DNA from: Paraburkholderia sp.
Lineage (GTDB): Bacteria > Pseudomonadota > Gammaproteobacteria > Burkholderiales > Burkholderiaceae
Direction of reading: 5' to 3'
Length of the DNA stretch: 64,000 nt
NCBI RefSeq assembly: GCF_026225065.1
Contig: NZ_JAMFSB010000289.1
Span: 1-64,000 of the forward strand
The notes under the pieces are model-generated. The model was not told the DNA's origin. It did not search any database and saw only the letters and a program-made list of their open reading frames with translations. Both the position numbers and the translations under genes were made by a program. How positions within the stretch are numbered: position 1 is the first letter of the stretch; each line of letters opens with the position of its first letter. This document shows, in pieces, positions 1 to 10,700 of this stretch.

Positions 1-430
1 CTCCGGCAAGGTGCTGACCGGCGGTGTGGACGCCAACGCGCTGCAACGTCCGAAGCGCTTCTTCGGCGCGGCCCGTAACATCGAGGAAGGCGGTTCGCTC
101 ACCATTATCGGCACGGCGCTGATCGAAACCGGCAGCCGCATGGACGACGTGATCTACGAAGAGTTCAAGGGCACCGGCAACATGGAAGTGCACCTCGAGC
201 GCCGTCTGGCTGAAAAGCGCGTCTACCCGTCGATCAACCTGAACAAGTCCGGCACGCGTCGCGAAGAACTGCTGATCAAGCCCGAAGTTCTGCAGAAGAT
301 CTGGGTGCTGCGCAAGTTCATTCACGACATGGACGAAGTCGAGTCGATGGAATTCCTGCTCGACAAGATCCGCCAGACGAAGAGCAATTCCGAGTTCTTC
401 GACATGATGCGGCGCGGTGGCGGCAGCTGA
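1..430 (+). CDS. rho: Transcription termination factor Rho, C-terminal part (5' end outside window)
   Basis: Translation [61 protein letters not shown]...[21 protein letters not shown] is characteristic of the Rho C-terminus. Confidence 0.97.
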   Translation, partial: SGKVLTGGVDANALQRPKRFFGAARNIEEGGSLTIIGTALIETGSRMDDVIYEEFKGTGNMEVHLERRLAEKRVYPSINLNKSGTRREELLIKPEVLQKIWVLRKFIHDMDEVESMEFLLDKIRQTKSNSEFFDMMRRGGGS

Positions 431-467
431 TAGCCGGCGCGCTGCAGTACGCAACGCGCCGCGCGCC

Positions 468-504
468 AAAAAACCGCCCGCCTTTCTCGCGGGCGGTTTT
501 TTTT
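468..504 (+). terminator. Rho-independent terminator downstream of rho
   Basis: CCGCCCGC-ctttctc-GCGGGCGG followed by 8 T. Confidence 0.9.
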
Positions 505-657
505 CGCCCTCGCCCTCGCCGGATTTCCCACCTTCGAAGCCAGATTGCCTGGCGTGAAATCCTCTGGTTTTCACGACTACACGGTGTGCGTACCTCATTG
601 CAGAGGAACGCGATCAGGTCGAACCGCCGAGCAAGGCAAAGTACCACCTCAACATAT

Positions 658-673
658 ACGTGAACGTTCACGT
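658..673. promoter_or_regulatory. 16-bp perfect palindrome, candidate MerR-family operator
   Basis: ACGTGAACGTTCACGT, self-complementary, ~45 bp upstream of the MerR-family ATG, followed by TACAAT. Confidence 0.6.
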
Positions 674-717
674 TGCACTACAATACGCACACCACCTTCA
701 CACCGCTGCACGCCCTC

Positions 718-1230
718 ATGTCAAAGGACCGCCCCATCCTGCTCACCGTGCGCGACGCCGCCGAGCGACTGAACGTCACGCCGCGCACGCTCAAGTACTA
801 CGAGGAACGCGGGCTCGTTTCGCCCACGCGCAGCGAGGGACGCTACCGCCTCTACGACGAAGATGACCTCGAGCGTTTCGCCCGCATCCTGCGACTGCGT
901 TCGCTGGGTTTCTCCCTGCACGGCATCACCGAAATGCTCAAGCGCCCGCTCGAACCGGATGAAAGCGGCAGCAACCGCTTTTCCACCGAGTCGCTGCAAG
1001 AGATTCGGGACGCACTCACGCAACAGATCAATGCGTTCGACACACGCATCGAAGCCATGCGTCGTGAATTGAAAGAGGCGCAAACGCTGAAGAGCGAACT
1101 CGGCCATGACCTCGACTACGTCGAGCGGCGCCTCGCCGGCGAGAACGCCGACACCTTGCTCAAACAACGCCGCGAAGCGCACGCAAAGCGTTCGCCGAAA
1201 AAGCCCAAAACACCGGACGAACCGGTATGA
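718..1230 (+). CDS. MerR-family transcriptional regulator
   Basis: LLTVRDAAERLNVTPRTLKYYEERGLVSPTRSEGRYRLYDEDDLERFARILRLRSLGFSL: MerR HTH; ATG at 718 preferred over upstream TTG. Confidence 0.92.
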   Translation: MSKDRPILLTVRDAAERLNVTPRTLKYYEERGLVSPTRSEGRYRLYDEDDLERFARILRLRSLGFSLHGITEMLKRPLEPDESGSNRFSTESLQEIRDALTQQINAFDTRIEAMRRELKEAQTLKSELGHDLDYVERRLAGENADTLLKQRREAHAKRSPKKPKTPDEPV

Positions 1231-2783
1231 GTGCCGCGTCAACCCGCGTCGCACTGTTTAGCGTCGAAAAACTGCGTGGCGACTTCTTCCCCTGGGTGCT
1301 GGCCGTCGTCACCGGCCTCGACTATTTCGACAACGCCATCTTCTCGTTCTTCACGAGCTACATCGCCGGCGGCGTCAATGCGTCGCCCGACGAACTCGTA
1401 TGGTCCTCGAGCGCCTATGCCGTGGCCGCGGTACTCGGCATCCTGCAACAGCAATGGTGGGTCGAGCGCTTCGGCTACCGTCGCTATGTGGCCGGCTGCA
1501 TGCTGCTGTATTCGGCGGGCGCCGTCGCCGCGGCGTTGTGCGAAACCTCCTTCGAACTCGCGTTCGCGCGCGGCTTTCAGGGCTACTTCATCGGCCCGAT
1601 GATGGGCACCTGCCGCATCCTGATCCAGATCAGTTTCACGACACAACAACGCCCGGTTGCCACGCGGGCCTTTCTGCTTTTGATCGTGCTGAGCAGCGCG
1701 CTCGCGCCGCTTGTCGGCAGCCAACTGGTCGCGCATTTCGACTGGCGCGCGCTATTCGCCTGCACCGCACCGGTGGGCGTCCTGTTCGCCGTGCTGGCAT
1801 TGCTCGCGTTGCCGGACTCAGGCGATCGCCAGCCCGAAGAACGCGGCTCGGCGCACTTCTGGCCATATCTGATTTTCGCGTTCGCACAAGGCGCACTGCA
1901 AATCGTCATGCAACAGTTGCGCTTCCAGCTGTTCACCAGTTCGCCCGGGCTGATCCTGCTGACTGTCCTTGGCATCTGCGCTCTCGCCTGGTTTGCGTAT
2001 CACCAATGGCACGAGCCGAACCCGCTCGTCCGCCTGCACGCCTTGCGCGAGAAGACCTTTCAGGCCGGCATCGTGCTCTACATGTTCTATTACTACCAGT
2101 CGACCGCTTTCAGCTATCTGATCTCGCGTTTCCTCGAAAGCGGCCTCGGCTATCCCGTGGAGAACACGGGGCGCCTCGTCGGCGTGACCTCACTGATTTC
2201 AGCCAGCGCGTTGTTCGTTTATCTGCGCTACTCGAAGCTGCTGCCGCGCAAAAAGTGGATCATCGTGCCGGGCTTCGCGCTCGCCGCCTTCGCCGCAGCG
2301 TGGATGACGCGCATGGAGCCCGGCGTCAGTGAGAGTGCCCTGCTAGTGCCGTTGCTGCTGCGTGGCCTGCTGTTACTGTTTATCGTGCTGCCGGTTGCCA
2401 ATCTGACGTTTAGAATCTTCGCTATCGAGGAATTCACGCACGGCTACCGGCTTAAGAATATCGTGCGGCAATTGACGATCTCGTTCGCCACGGCGTCCAT
2501 GATCATCATCGAGCAGCACCGTGAGGCGCTGCATCAGGCGCGCCTCGCCGAGTTCGTCAATCCGTTCAACCCGGTGTTCCAGAACACGCTCGCGGTACTG
2601 ACCAATGGTTTTGCCGCGAGCGGCCGCTCGCTCGCCGAGGCGCACGCGCTGGCGATCGGACAGATCGCCCGGACGGTTGCGCAGCAGGCAAGCTTTCTGA
2701 CTTCGCTCGATGGTTTCTATTACCTTATTGGCGTAGCGGTCTGCGGTGGAATCTTCGCCGCGTGGCAAAAACAGATCGACTGA
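1227..2783 (+). CDS. MFS transporter (drug:H+ antiporter-like)
   Basis: Multi-TM ORF overlapping the merR stop by 4 nt (ATGA); MFS-like hydrophobic pattern. Confidence 0.85.
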   Translation: MSAASTRVALFSVEKLRGDFFPWVLAVVTGLDYFDNAIFSFFTSYIAGGVNASPDELVWSSSAYAVAAVLGILQQQWWVERFGYRRYVAGCMLLYSAGAVAAALCETSFELAFARGFQGYFIGPMMGTCRILIQISFTTQQRPVATRAFLLLIVLSSALAPLVGSQLVAHFDWRALFACTAPVGVLFAVLALLALPDSGDRQPEERGSAHFWPYLIFAFAQGALQIVMQQLRFQLFTSSPGLILLTVLGICALAWFAYHQWHEPNPLVRLHALREKTFQAGIVLYMFYYYQSTAFSYLISRFLESGLGYPVENTGRLVGVTSLISASALFVYLRYSKLLPRKKWIIVPGFALAAFAAAWMTRMEPGVSESALLVPLLLRGLLLLFIVLPVANLTFRIFAIEEFTHGYRLKNIVRQLTISFATASMIIIEQHREALHQARLAEFVNPFNPVFQNTLAVLTNGFAASGRSLAEAHALAIGQIARTVAQQASFLTSLDGFYYLIGVAVCGGIFAAWQKQID

Positions 2784-2786
2784 GCG

Positions 2787-3623
2787 ATGTTATCGAAACT
2801 CACTAACTGGTTTGACTCGCGCCGCCGCGAGCGCGCACTGCGCGATCATGCGATCGAAGATCCGCTCTGGCAGGCCACGCTTGCCGGCTTGCCTTTCCTC
2901 GCCCATCTGGATGCAGAAGATCTCGTGCGGCTGCGCGAACTGAGCAGCCTGTTCATCGCGCAAAAGGAATTCTCCACCGCGCATGGACTCGAACTGACCG
3001 ACCCAATGACCGTCGCGATCGCCGCTCAGGCCTGCCTGCCAGTGCTGAACCTCGGACTGGACCTGTATCGCGGATGGGTCGGCGTGATCGTCTACCCGGG
3101 CGAGTTCGTGATACGCAAAACGGTCGAGGACGAAGACGGCGTCGTGCATGAGATCGAGCACGACGCCAGCGGCGAAGCCTGGGAAGGCGGTCCTGTCGTC
3201 CTCTCGTGGGAGGACGCGCAGATGACGGACGGGACGGACGCGTACAACGTCGTGATCCACGAATTCGCCCACAAGATCGACATGCTGACGGGCGAAGCCG
3301 ACGGTCACCCGCCGCTGTTCCGGCGCTGGCATGCCCCGCTCGATGCCACCGCATGGGCCGATGTCTTCGACCATGCCTACGATCACTTCTGCAACCGCGT
3401 CGATGCGGTCCCCGAGCGCCGCTGGGCGCGCTTCGAGCGGGAATCGCTGATCGACCCGTATGCAGCGGACCATCCATCGGAATTTTTTGCCGTTTGCAGC
3501 GAGGCGCTATTTGTCCAGCCGCACGCCTTCGAAGCCGAGTATCCGGAGCTGTACCGGCTGCTGGCCCGCTATTACCGGCAGGATCCAGCCCGGGTGGGCG
3601 TGCTGCAGGAGCAAACTGGCTAG
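2787..3623 (+). CDS. mtfA: Zinc-dependent peptidase, MtfA (M90) family
   Basis: VVIHEFAHKIDMLTGEADGHPPL (HExxH-type) and VYPGEFVIRKTVEDEDGVVHE...GPVVLSWED. Confidence 0.85.
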   Translation: MLSKLTNWFDSRRRERALRDHAIEDPLWQATLAGLPFLAHLDAEDLVRLRELSSLFIAQKEFSTAHGLELTDPMTVAIAAQACLPVLNLGLDLYRGWVGVIVYPGEFVIRKTVEDEDGVVHEIEHDASGEAWEGGPVVLSWEDAQMTDGTDAYNVVIHEFAHKIDMLTGEADGHPPLFRRWHAPLDATAWADVFDHAYDHFCNRVDAVPERRWARFERESLIDPYAADHPSEFFAVCSEALFVQPHAFEAEYPELYRLLARYYRQDPARVGVLQEQTG

Positions 3624-3818
3624 CACGGACCCGCCGCTCAGCGAAACCGCCCGTCAGCTGGCGAAAAACCTCCCCAAAAGTCGTCAACCGACTGATTTTC
3701 TGGCATAATCGCCGTTTTTCGACCTTAGGCAAGTGGCTCGCGCCAAAATGCTTTCGCGAATCCAACAAAGATTTGCGGCTGCACGCGGGTTGGCTACCGC
3801 CAGACTAGAGGATTTACC

Positions 3819-4082
3819 ATGAAAGAAGGCATTCACCCCGATTACCGCGAAGTCCTGTTCGTCGATATGTCGATCGACTTCAAGTTTGTGACCCGCTCGA
3901 CCATCCAGACGCGCGAAACCGGCGAATTCGAAGGCAAGACCTACCCGCTCGCCAAGATCGAAGTGTCGTCGGAATCGCATCCGTTCTACACGGGTCAGCA
4001 AAAGATCATGGACACGGCAGGCCGCGTCGAGAAGTTCAACAAGAAGTTCGGCACGCGCGCTACCGGCAAGGCAGCGAAGTAA
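3819..4082 (+). CDS. rpmE2: 50S ribosomal protein L31 type B (no cysteines)
   Basis: [31 protein letters not shown]... 87 aa; lacks zinc-ligand Cys. Confidence 0.95.
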   Translation: MKEGIHPDYREVLFVDMSIDFKFVTRSTIQTRETGEFEGKTYPLAKIEVSSESHPFYTGQQKIMDTAGRVEKFNKKFGTRATGKAAK

Positions 4083-4137
4083 TACTCGCGTCGTCACTGG
4101 CCGCAGGCCGGACGGGTGCCCAGGCACCAGCACAGAA

Positions 4138-4161
4138 GGGCAGCGTAAGCTGCCCTTTTTT
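4138..4161 (+). terminator. Rho-independent terminator of rpmE2
   Basis: GGGCAGC-gtaa-GCTGCCC-TTTTTT. Confidence 0.9.
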
Positions 4162-4431
4162 GTCACCGGGTTTGTCACCCGATGTACGGCAACCGGGCCG
4201 CCAACGCGCGACGACCACGCAACAACCACACGACATCACGCGCGTCCACTCAGCGCTCTATCCGGACGTTCACTGCATGGTTACAGCACTTCGCACAACG
4301 TTGCGCTCTGTTACTGGTCGTGACGCGCGCCGTGCGCCACGTCTACAATGCCGGATGCCACGAATCGGCCATGCTACCGGGCACCCTGCCCCGCGCCGGC
4401 CGACGCGCTTATCCGAGATCAACAAATCCGC

Positions 4432-6204
4432 ATGAGATCAGTCGTTCGCCTCACTGCATCCGCCACAAGCGCCCTACCGCGCTGGCTGTTGCTGACCCTC
4501 AGTATTGTCTACGCCGCGTTCGGCCTGTTCGGCCGCGATCCGTGGAAGAACGAGGATGCGGCCGGTTTCGGCGTCATGTGGACGATGGCCAAGGGCAACG
4601 CCCACGACTGGCTGTTTCCCAACCTGGTCGGCAAATACCTCACGGATAACGGGCCACTCGGCTACTGGCTCGGCGCCAGTTCGATCCGCGCGCTGGCGCC
4701 GTGGGTCGATGCCAGCGATGCTTCGCGCGTCTTTACCGCGCTGCTGTTTTGCGGGGCCTGTGCGTTCGTCTGGTACGCGGCCTATCTGCTTGGTCGCCGC
4801 CCCGAGGTTCAGCCGTTCAAATACGCGTTCGGCGGCGAGCCGGAACCGCGTGACTACGGCCGTACGCTGGCCGACGGCGCGCTGCTGATCCTGCTCGCCT
4901 GCTTCGGCCTTGCCGAACGCGGCCACGAAACCACGCCGCAACTCGCACAGTTCATCTGCATCGCGATGCTCGTCTACGGCCTGGTGCGGATGATCGACAA
5001 GCCGATCCAGGGCTCGCTGGTATGGGGCCTCGCACTCGGCCTCGTCGCACTGGCAAGCAACCCCGTGCTGGTAGCCGCGTTGCTGGTCGGCACGCTCGCG
5101 ATGACAATCGTCGTGCCCGAGACACGCACGCGCTGGCTCCTGCTTGCGGGCTTGCCGGTCGCCCTCGTGCTGTCGCTGTCGTGGCCAGTGGCGGCCCTCT
5201 CCGCCTACCCCGACGATGCCGTCTGGTATCTCAATCAGTGGGTGAGCACCAGTCTCAATGCCTTTGCCGGGCCGCCCGGTTCCGTGGCCCGCTACGCGCT
5301 GAAAAACCTGCCGCTCTTCACCTGGCCCGCCTGGCCGCTGGCGATCTGGTCGTGGTTCAGCTGGTCCGGTCTGCGGCGCGCGCCGCACGTCGCAATTCCG
5401 GTCTCGGTGATCACGCCGCTGCTGATCCTCGTCGTGCTGCAGAGCCATCAGACCAACCTGCTGTTCATGCTGTTGCTGCCTGCCCTCGCGGTGCTCGCGA
5501 CGTTCGCGCTGCCCACGCTCAATCGCGGCACCATCAATGCGATCGACTGGTTTGCGCTCCTCAGCTTCACGATCCTCGGCAGCACTGTCTGGCTCTTCTG
5601 GATCGCGGGTCTCACCGGCTTCCCGGCGCCGCTCGCCCGCAATATGGCGCGCTATGCGCCGGGGTTCGTCCCGCAGTTCAAGATGCTGTCGTTCGTCTGC
5701 GCAGTCGCGGTGACCGTGTGCTGGTTCGTGCTGGTCCGCTGGCGCCTCGCACGTCATCCGAAAGTGCTGTGGCGCAGTGTGGTGCTTTCGAGCGCCGGCA
5801 CGACGCTGATGTGGGTGCTGGTGATGACGCTGTGGCTGCCCATCATCAACTACAGCCGGACCTACAAAGACGTGGCCGAGCAGATTGCCAGCCACCTGCC
5901 GGACGACTATAGCTGCATCTCGCCGGTACGCCTTGGCAACGCGCAGATCGCGACGTTCGCCTACTTCGGCCACATGCATTTCGCGTTCGATCAAGACTGC
6001 GATGTGATCCTGCGCCAGGACAGTCAGGACTACGGGGACCCCAGTGCGATGTCGAATTTCGTCTGGAAGCTGGTGTGGGAAGGCCGCCGGGTTGCCGACC
6101 GCGACGAACGCTTCCGTCTGTATGTGCGCATCGACCGTCCGAAGCCGCCCGTCACCCACCGCGCCTGGCGCCCGAGACACGGCGCCGCGGCCTCTGCGAA
6201 CTGA
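4432..6204 (+). CDS. ArnT-like/GT39-like membrane glycosyltransferase
   Basis: FGRDPWKNEDAAGFGVMW and many TM segments; internal ATG at 4432 chosen. Confidence 0.75.
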   Translation: MRSVVRLTASATSALPRWLLLTLSIVYAAFGLFGRDPWKNEDAAGFGVMWTMAKGNAHDWLFPNLVGKYLTDNGPLGYWLGASSIRALAPWVDASDASRVFTALLFCGACAFVWYAAYLLGRRPEVQPFKYAFGGEPEPRDYGRTLADGALLILLACFGLAERGHETTPQLAQFICIAMLVYGLVRMIDKPIQGSLVWGLALGLVALASNPVLVAALLVGTLAMTIVVPETRTRWLLLAGLPVALVLSLSWPVAALSAYPDDAVWYLNQWVSTSLNAFAGPPGSVARYALKNLPLFTWPAWPLAIWSWFSWSGLRRAPHVAIPVSVITPLLILVVLQSHQTNLLFMLLLPALAVLATFALPTLNRGTINAIDWFALLSFTILGSTVWLFWIAGLTGFPAPLARNMARYAPGFVPQFKMLSFVCAVAVTVCWFVLVRWRLARHPKVLWRSVVLSSAGTTLMWVLVMTLWLPIINYSRTYKDVAEQIASHLPDDYSCISPVRLGNAQIATFAYFGHMHFAFDQDCDVILRQDSQDYGDPSAMSNFVWKLVWEGRRVADRDERFRLYVRIDRPKPPVTHRAWRPRHGAAASAN

Positions 6205-6206
6205 CG

Positions 6207-7586
6207 ATGTTCGCCGATGTGCGCAAAATCGCCGGGCTCGCGTGGCCCGTGCTGATTGGCCAGTTGGCCATCATCGCCTTCGGCGTCATGGACACGGCGA
6301 TGGTCGGACGCTATTCGGCGGTCGATCTTGCGGCGCTCGGCCTCGGCTCGTCGATCTACATCTCGGTCTATATCGGCCTGACCGGCATCCTCACCGCGCT
6401 GCAGCCGATCGCGGGCCAACTCTATGGCGCGCGCCAATACCCTGAGATCGGCGAGCAGGTGCGCCAGTCGCTATGGCTCGCCTTCGCGCTGATGATCATC
6501 GGCTTCCTGATCCTGTATTTCCCCGGTCCTCTGCTGCATCTCGCACGCGTCCCGGCCGCGCTCTATGAACGCACGCTCGCCTATCTGCAGATCCTCGCGT
6601 TCGGCCTGCCGGCAGGTCTCGTGTTTCGCGTCTACGGTTCGCTCGCCAACGCGGTCGGCAAACCGCGGCTCGTGATGATCCTGCAGATTGGCGCCCTGCT
6701 GCTAAAGGTTCCGCTCAACACGTGGTTCATCTTCGGCGGCCTGGGCATTCCGCCGCTCGGCGGTCCTGGATGTGCGCTCGCCAGCACCGGCATCAACTGG
6801 ACGCTCGCGATCGTCGGCATGCTGCTGATGAGCAGGATCGACGTGTTCAAGCCGTTTGCGATCTTTTCGCACTTCTGCTGGCCCGAGTGGCACCGCCAAG
6901 TCGCGCAACTGAAGCTCGGCATTCCGATGGGACTCTCGTATCTGATCGAAGTCACCTCCTACACGTTCATGGCGCTGTTTATCGCGCGCTTCGGCACGAC
7001 GACGCTCGCGGGACACCAGATCGCCGGCAACGTCGGCGCGGTGTTGTATATGACGCCGCTGTCGATCGGTATCGCCACCTCCACGCTCGTGGCCCAGGCG
7101 CTCGGCGCGCATCGGCCTGAAGCGGCACGCACGCTGTCACGCCACGGCATTTTGATGGCGGTGTTGATCGCGTGCAGCTATGGGGCGATCGTTCTGGCGC
7201 TGCGGCCCCTCATCATCGAAGGCTATACGCCCAACGCTCAGGTCGCGGCAGCGGCTATGCCGCTCGTGTTGATCGTGGTGTTCTATCACGTGTTCGATTC
7301 GCTGCAGGTGACCACCGCCTTCGTGCTACGCGCCTACAAGGTGGCGGTCATCCCGACTGTCATCTATGCGGTCGCGCTGTGGGGCGTCGGCCTGGGCGGC
7401 GGGTATCTGCTCGGCTTCGACATTGGCGGCGCGATACCTGTCTGGCTTACGGGCGCACGCGGGTTCTGGTTCGCCAATATGGCGAGCCTGGGAATCGCCG
7501 GGTCCGGCCTTTTGATTTACCTGCGCACGGTGAGCCGGCGGTATCTTCGTGCTGGCGTCGAGGCGCAAGCGGATAACGCCGCGTAA
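6207..7586 (+). CDS. MATE-family efflux transporter
   Basis: MFADVRKIAGLAWPVLIGQLAIIAFGVMDTAMVGRYSAVDLAALGLGSSIY; ATG 3 nt after previous stop. Confidence 0.92.
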   Translation: MFADVRKIAGLAWPVLIGQLAIIAFGVMDTAMVGRYSAVDLAALGLGSSIYISVYIGLTGILTALQPIAGQLYGARQYPEIGEQVRQSLWLAFALMIIGFLILYFPGPLLHLARVPAALYERTLAYLQILAFGLPAGLVFRVYGSLANAVGKPRLVMILQIGALLLKVPLNTWFIFGGLGIPPLGGPGCALASTGINWTLAIVGMLLMSRIDVFKPFAIFSHFCWPEWHRQVAQLKLGIPMGLSYLIEVTSYTFMALFIARFGTTTLAGHQIAGNVGAVLYMTPLSIGIATSTLVAQALGAHRPEAARTLSRHGILMAVLIACSYGAIVLALRPLIIEGYTPNAQVAAAAMPLVLIVVFYHVFDSLQVTTAFVLRAYKVAVIPTVIYAVALWGVGLGGGYLLGFDIGGAIPVWLTGARGFWFANMASLGIAGSGLLIYLRTVSRRYLRAGVEAQADNAA

Positions 7587-7746
7587 ACGGTTCAGGTGCA
7601 CCGCTTCCCAAGGTGCATCAAACCGTCTGAATCCCCTTCCGCATCCACGATCCCCATCAGAAACTTCTGACACTTAACAAGGTTGGGGATACTGATGATC
7701 GTCCGGTAGAATCGCCAGCATTCTGTAAGCGACAGGAGCATGGTCG

Positions 7747-10700
7747 ATGCGAAGCGGCACCCTCAGTCGGAAGTGGATGTGGGCAACGGTAGCGGCGCTC
7801 GGCCTGCTAAGCGCATCCACATGGCGAGCCGATGCAGCGCGCATCACCAGCGTCTCGCCGCAAGGCAAGGTGACGCAGGTCAGACAGGTCGTCGTCAAGT
7901 TTGACGAAGCGATGATCGCGTTCGGTTCGGCCGCAGCCCCCGCTCCCGCCCAGGTGCATTGCAACGACGCGGCCGCGAGCAGCGGTCAGGCTCGCTGGAT
8001 CGACGACAAAACCTGGGCATGGGACTTCGCCGCAAACCTGCCACCGGGTGTGAGCTGCACGGTCGATCTCAACGACGGGCTGAAGTCCTTTGCCGGCCAC
8101 GCGATCACCGGCCCGCACCGCTATGCGTTTGAAACCGGCGGCCCATTCGTGCAGGAGATCCGCCCGGACTCCGGCGAGATCGAAGAAGATCAGGCCTTCG
8201 TACTGACGCTCAACGGGCCGGCCACGGCTGCATCGGTGCACGACCATGTCTGGTGCGAATCCAGCGGCCTCGGCAACCGCATCCCCATCAAGAATCTCGA
8301 CGACGCGGCGCGTGCCGCTCTGCTCAAACACTTTCACCTGAAGAAAGATGCCGCTCGCATCTTGACGCTGCAATGTCAGCAGACGCTGCCCTCCTCCGCC
8401 AAGATGCAGTTGGTGTACGGAGCAGGTGTGGCAAGTCCGAGCGGCCTCGCCAACGACGTCGAGCGCCGTTTCGACTACACCGTGCGCGCCCCGTTCGCCG
8501 CCAGCTTCTCTTGCGAGCGCGAAAACGCCAAGGCGCCGTGTACGCCACTGCGTCCGGTGGAAGTGCGTTTCAATGCACCGATCAGCCGCACCGATGCGGA
8601 AAAGCTCACACTCAAAGGACCCGGCGGCACGATCGCACCGACCTTCAAAGCCGACGACAAGGATTCCGAAACGACTACGGTCGACTTCGCCGCGCCGCTG
8701 CCCGAGCATGTGGAACTCACGATCGACATCCCGGCAAACCTGAAAGACGTCAGCGGCCGCGCACTCACCAACGCGGATCTTTTCCCGCTCAAGACCACTA
8801 CGGCGCCGATGCCGCCGCTCGCCAAGTTCTCGTCGGGGACCTTCGGCATCATCGAACGCTTCGCGGAACCGGATATGCCCGCGCTCGTTCCCGTGACGCT
8901 GCGCAACGTCGAAGCGGATTTGCACGTGGCAGGCCTCAATGCGGGGGATGCGCAATTCACCAAACTGCGCGTCGACGCGGACACCGATATTCGCAAGTGG
9001 ATGCGCCTTGTCGACCAGTTCGACGGCTACTCGATGAACCGCTCGAACATCGACTCGCTGATGCCCGGACTGCTGCAGCACGTGAAGAACCCGGTGTACG
9101 TGCCGCGCTCACCGGATGAATCCAGCGACGATGACAACAAGAAAGACCCCCAGATCGACATCCGCTCGCTGTCGCTTCTCGCGGGACAACGCGGAGTAGA
9201 AACGCTTGCGTTGCCCAAGGAAGACCCGAAGGCGCTGCGGCCGTTCGAAGTGGTCGGCGTGCCGGTGACGAAGCCTGGCTTCTACGTAATTGAACTGGCT
9301 TCGCCTGCGCTCGGAGCCTCACTGTTGAGCAAAAAAGCGCCCATGTACGTGCGCACTGCGGTGCTCGTCACCAACCTCGGCGTGCACTTCAAGCAAGGGC
9401 GCGAGAACAGCGTGGTGTGGGTGACCTCGCTCGACAAAGGTCAACCGGTACCGAATGCCGCCATCCAGGTGAGCGACTGCAACGGCGCACCGCTCGCCGA
9501 CGGCAAGACTGACGCGCACGGCGTGCTGACAATAGACAAACCGCTTGCTGCGCTCAAGGAATGCGGCGAGAAGAGCTTCGAGGGTTTCTTTGTCTCGGCG
9601 CGCGTCGACGACCACAAGACCGGATCCGACATGGCCTTCGTTCGCTCGGACTGGAATCGCGGCATCGAGTCCTGGCGCTTCAACGTACCGACCGACACCA
9701 GCATCGAGCAGACGGTCCGCGCGCATACCATCTTCGATCGGACGCTGTTGCGCGCGGGCGAGACAGTCTCGATGAAACATCTGATCCGCGTCGAGACGTT
9801 GCATGGCTTCGCTTATCCGCAGAAGTATCCGACGCGGGTGACGATCCGTCATCTTGGCAGCGGCCAGACCTATCATCTGCCGCTCAAATGGGCGGCCGAT
9901 CACAGCGCGGATTCGAGCTTCACGATCCCGGTGGCAGCGAAACTGGGCGAATACAGCGTCACGCTCGACGACGGCGATCCGAATGCGAAGGCTTCTACGG
10001 GAGCCGCGAGCGGTAACAGTGGCAACGGCAGCGGGAACAACGACGCCAGTGACGATAGCGACAATACAGACAACAGCGCCAATAACAGCGACGACAGCAC
10101 CGCCTCGCCGCAGATGAGCTACGAGTCCGGCAGCTTCCGTGTCGAGGAATTCCGCTTACCGGTGTTCAAAGGCACGGTCGCCGTGCGCGACGAAAAATCA
10201 CATCCGCTGGTCGCCGCGAAACAGGCGCCGCTCGCTGTGCAGATCGATTACGTGTCGGGTGGCGCGGCATCGAATCTGCCGGTGCAGATGTCGGCCTTGC
10301 TCAAGAACACGACGCCCGACTTCACCGACAGTTTCCCTGACTTCAGCTTCACGCCCTACACCCCGCAAACCGGCGACGACACCTCGAACGCCGACGACGA
10401 AGACAGCGACACACAGCAACCTGCCGACGACGGCGCAAAACTGATCGCCGACAAGGAAGCGGTGACGCTCGATCGCAACGGCTCCGGCGGCCTGACGCTG
10501 AAGAATCTACCGCATGTCGACGCGCCGAAACGCCTCGCACTCGAAGCGACCTTTGCCGATCCGAACGGCGAAGTGCAGACGCTTTCCGGCGGCGCGACGT
10601 TGTGGCCTGCCGCGGTGGTTGCCGGCATCAAGTCGGGGCAATGGGTCTCAGTTGGCAACACGGTGCCGGTCAAGGCGCTTGCCGTGGACCTGCAAGGCAA

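Noticed and set aside
4474-6180. 568-aa minus-strand ORF opposite the ArnT-like gene
   Set aside because: High-GC antisense frame; composition is Arg/His/Asp/Gln-rich with no recognisable domain, while the plus-strand frame is a clear membrane protein
8253-9119. Overlapping plus-strand ORFs inside the A2M gene (also 11247-12440, 12801-13733)
   Set aside because: Alternative frames with Arg/Ala-rich low-complexity translations; the A2M frame is continuous and conserved-looking
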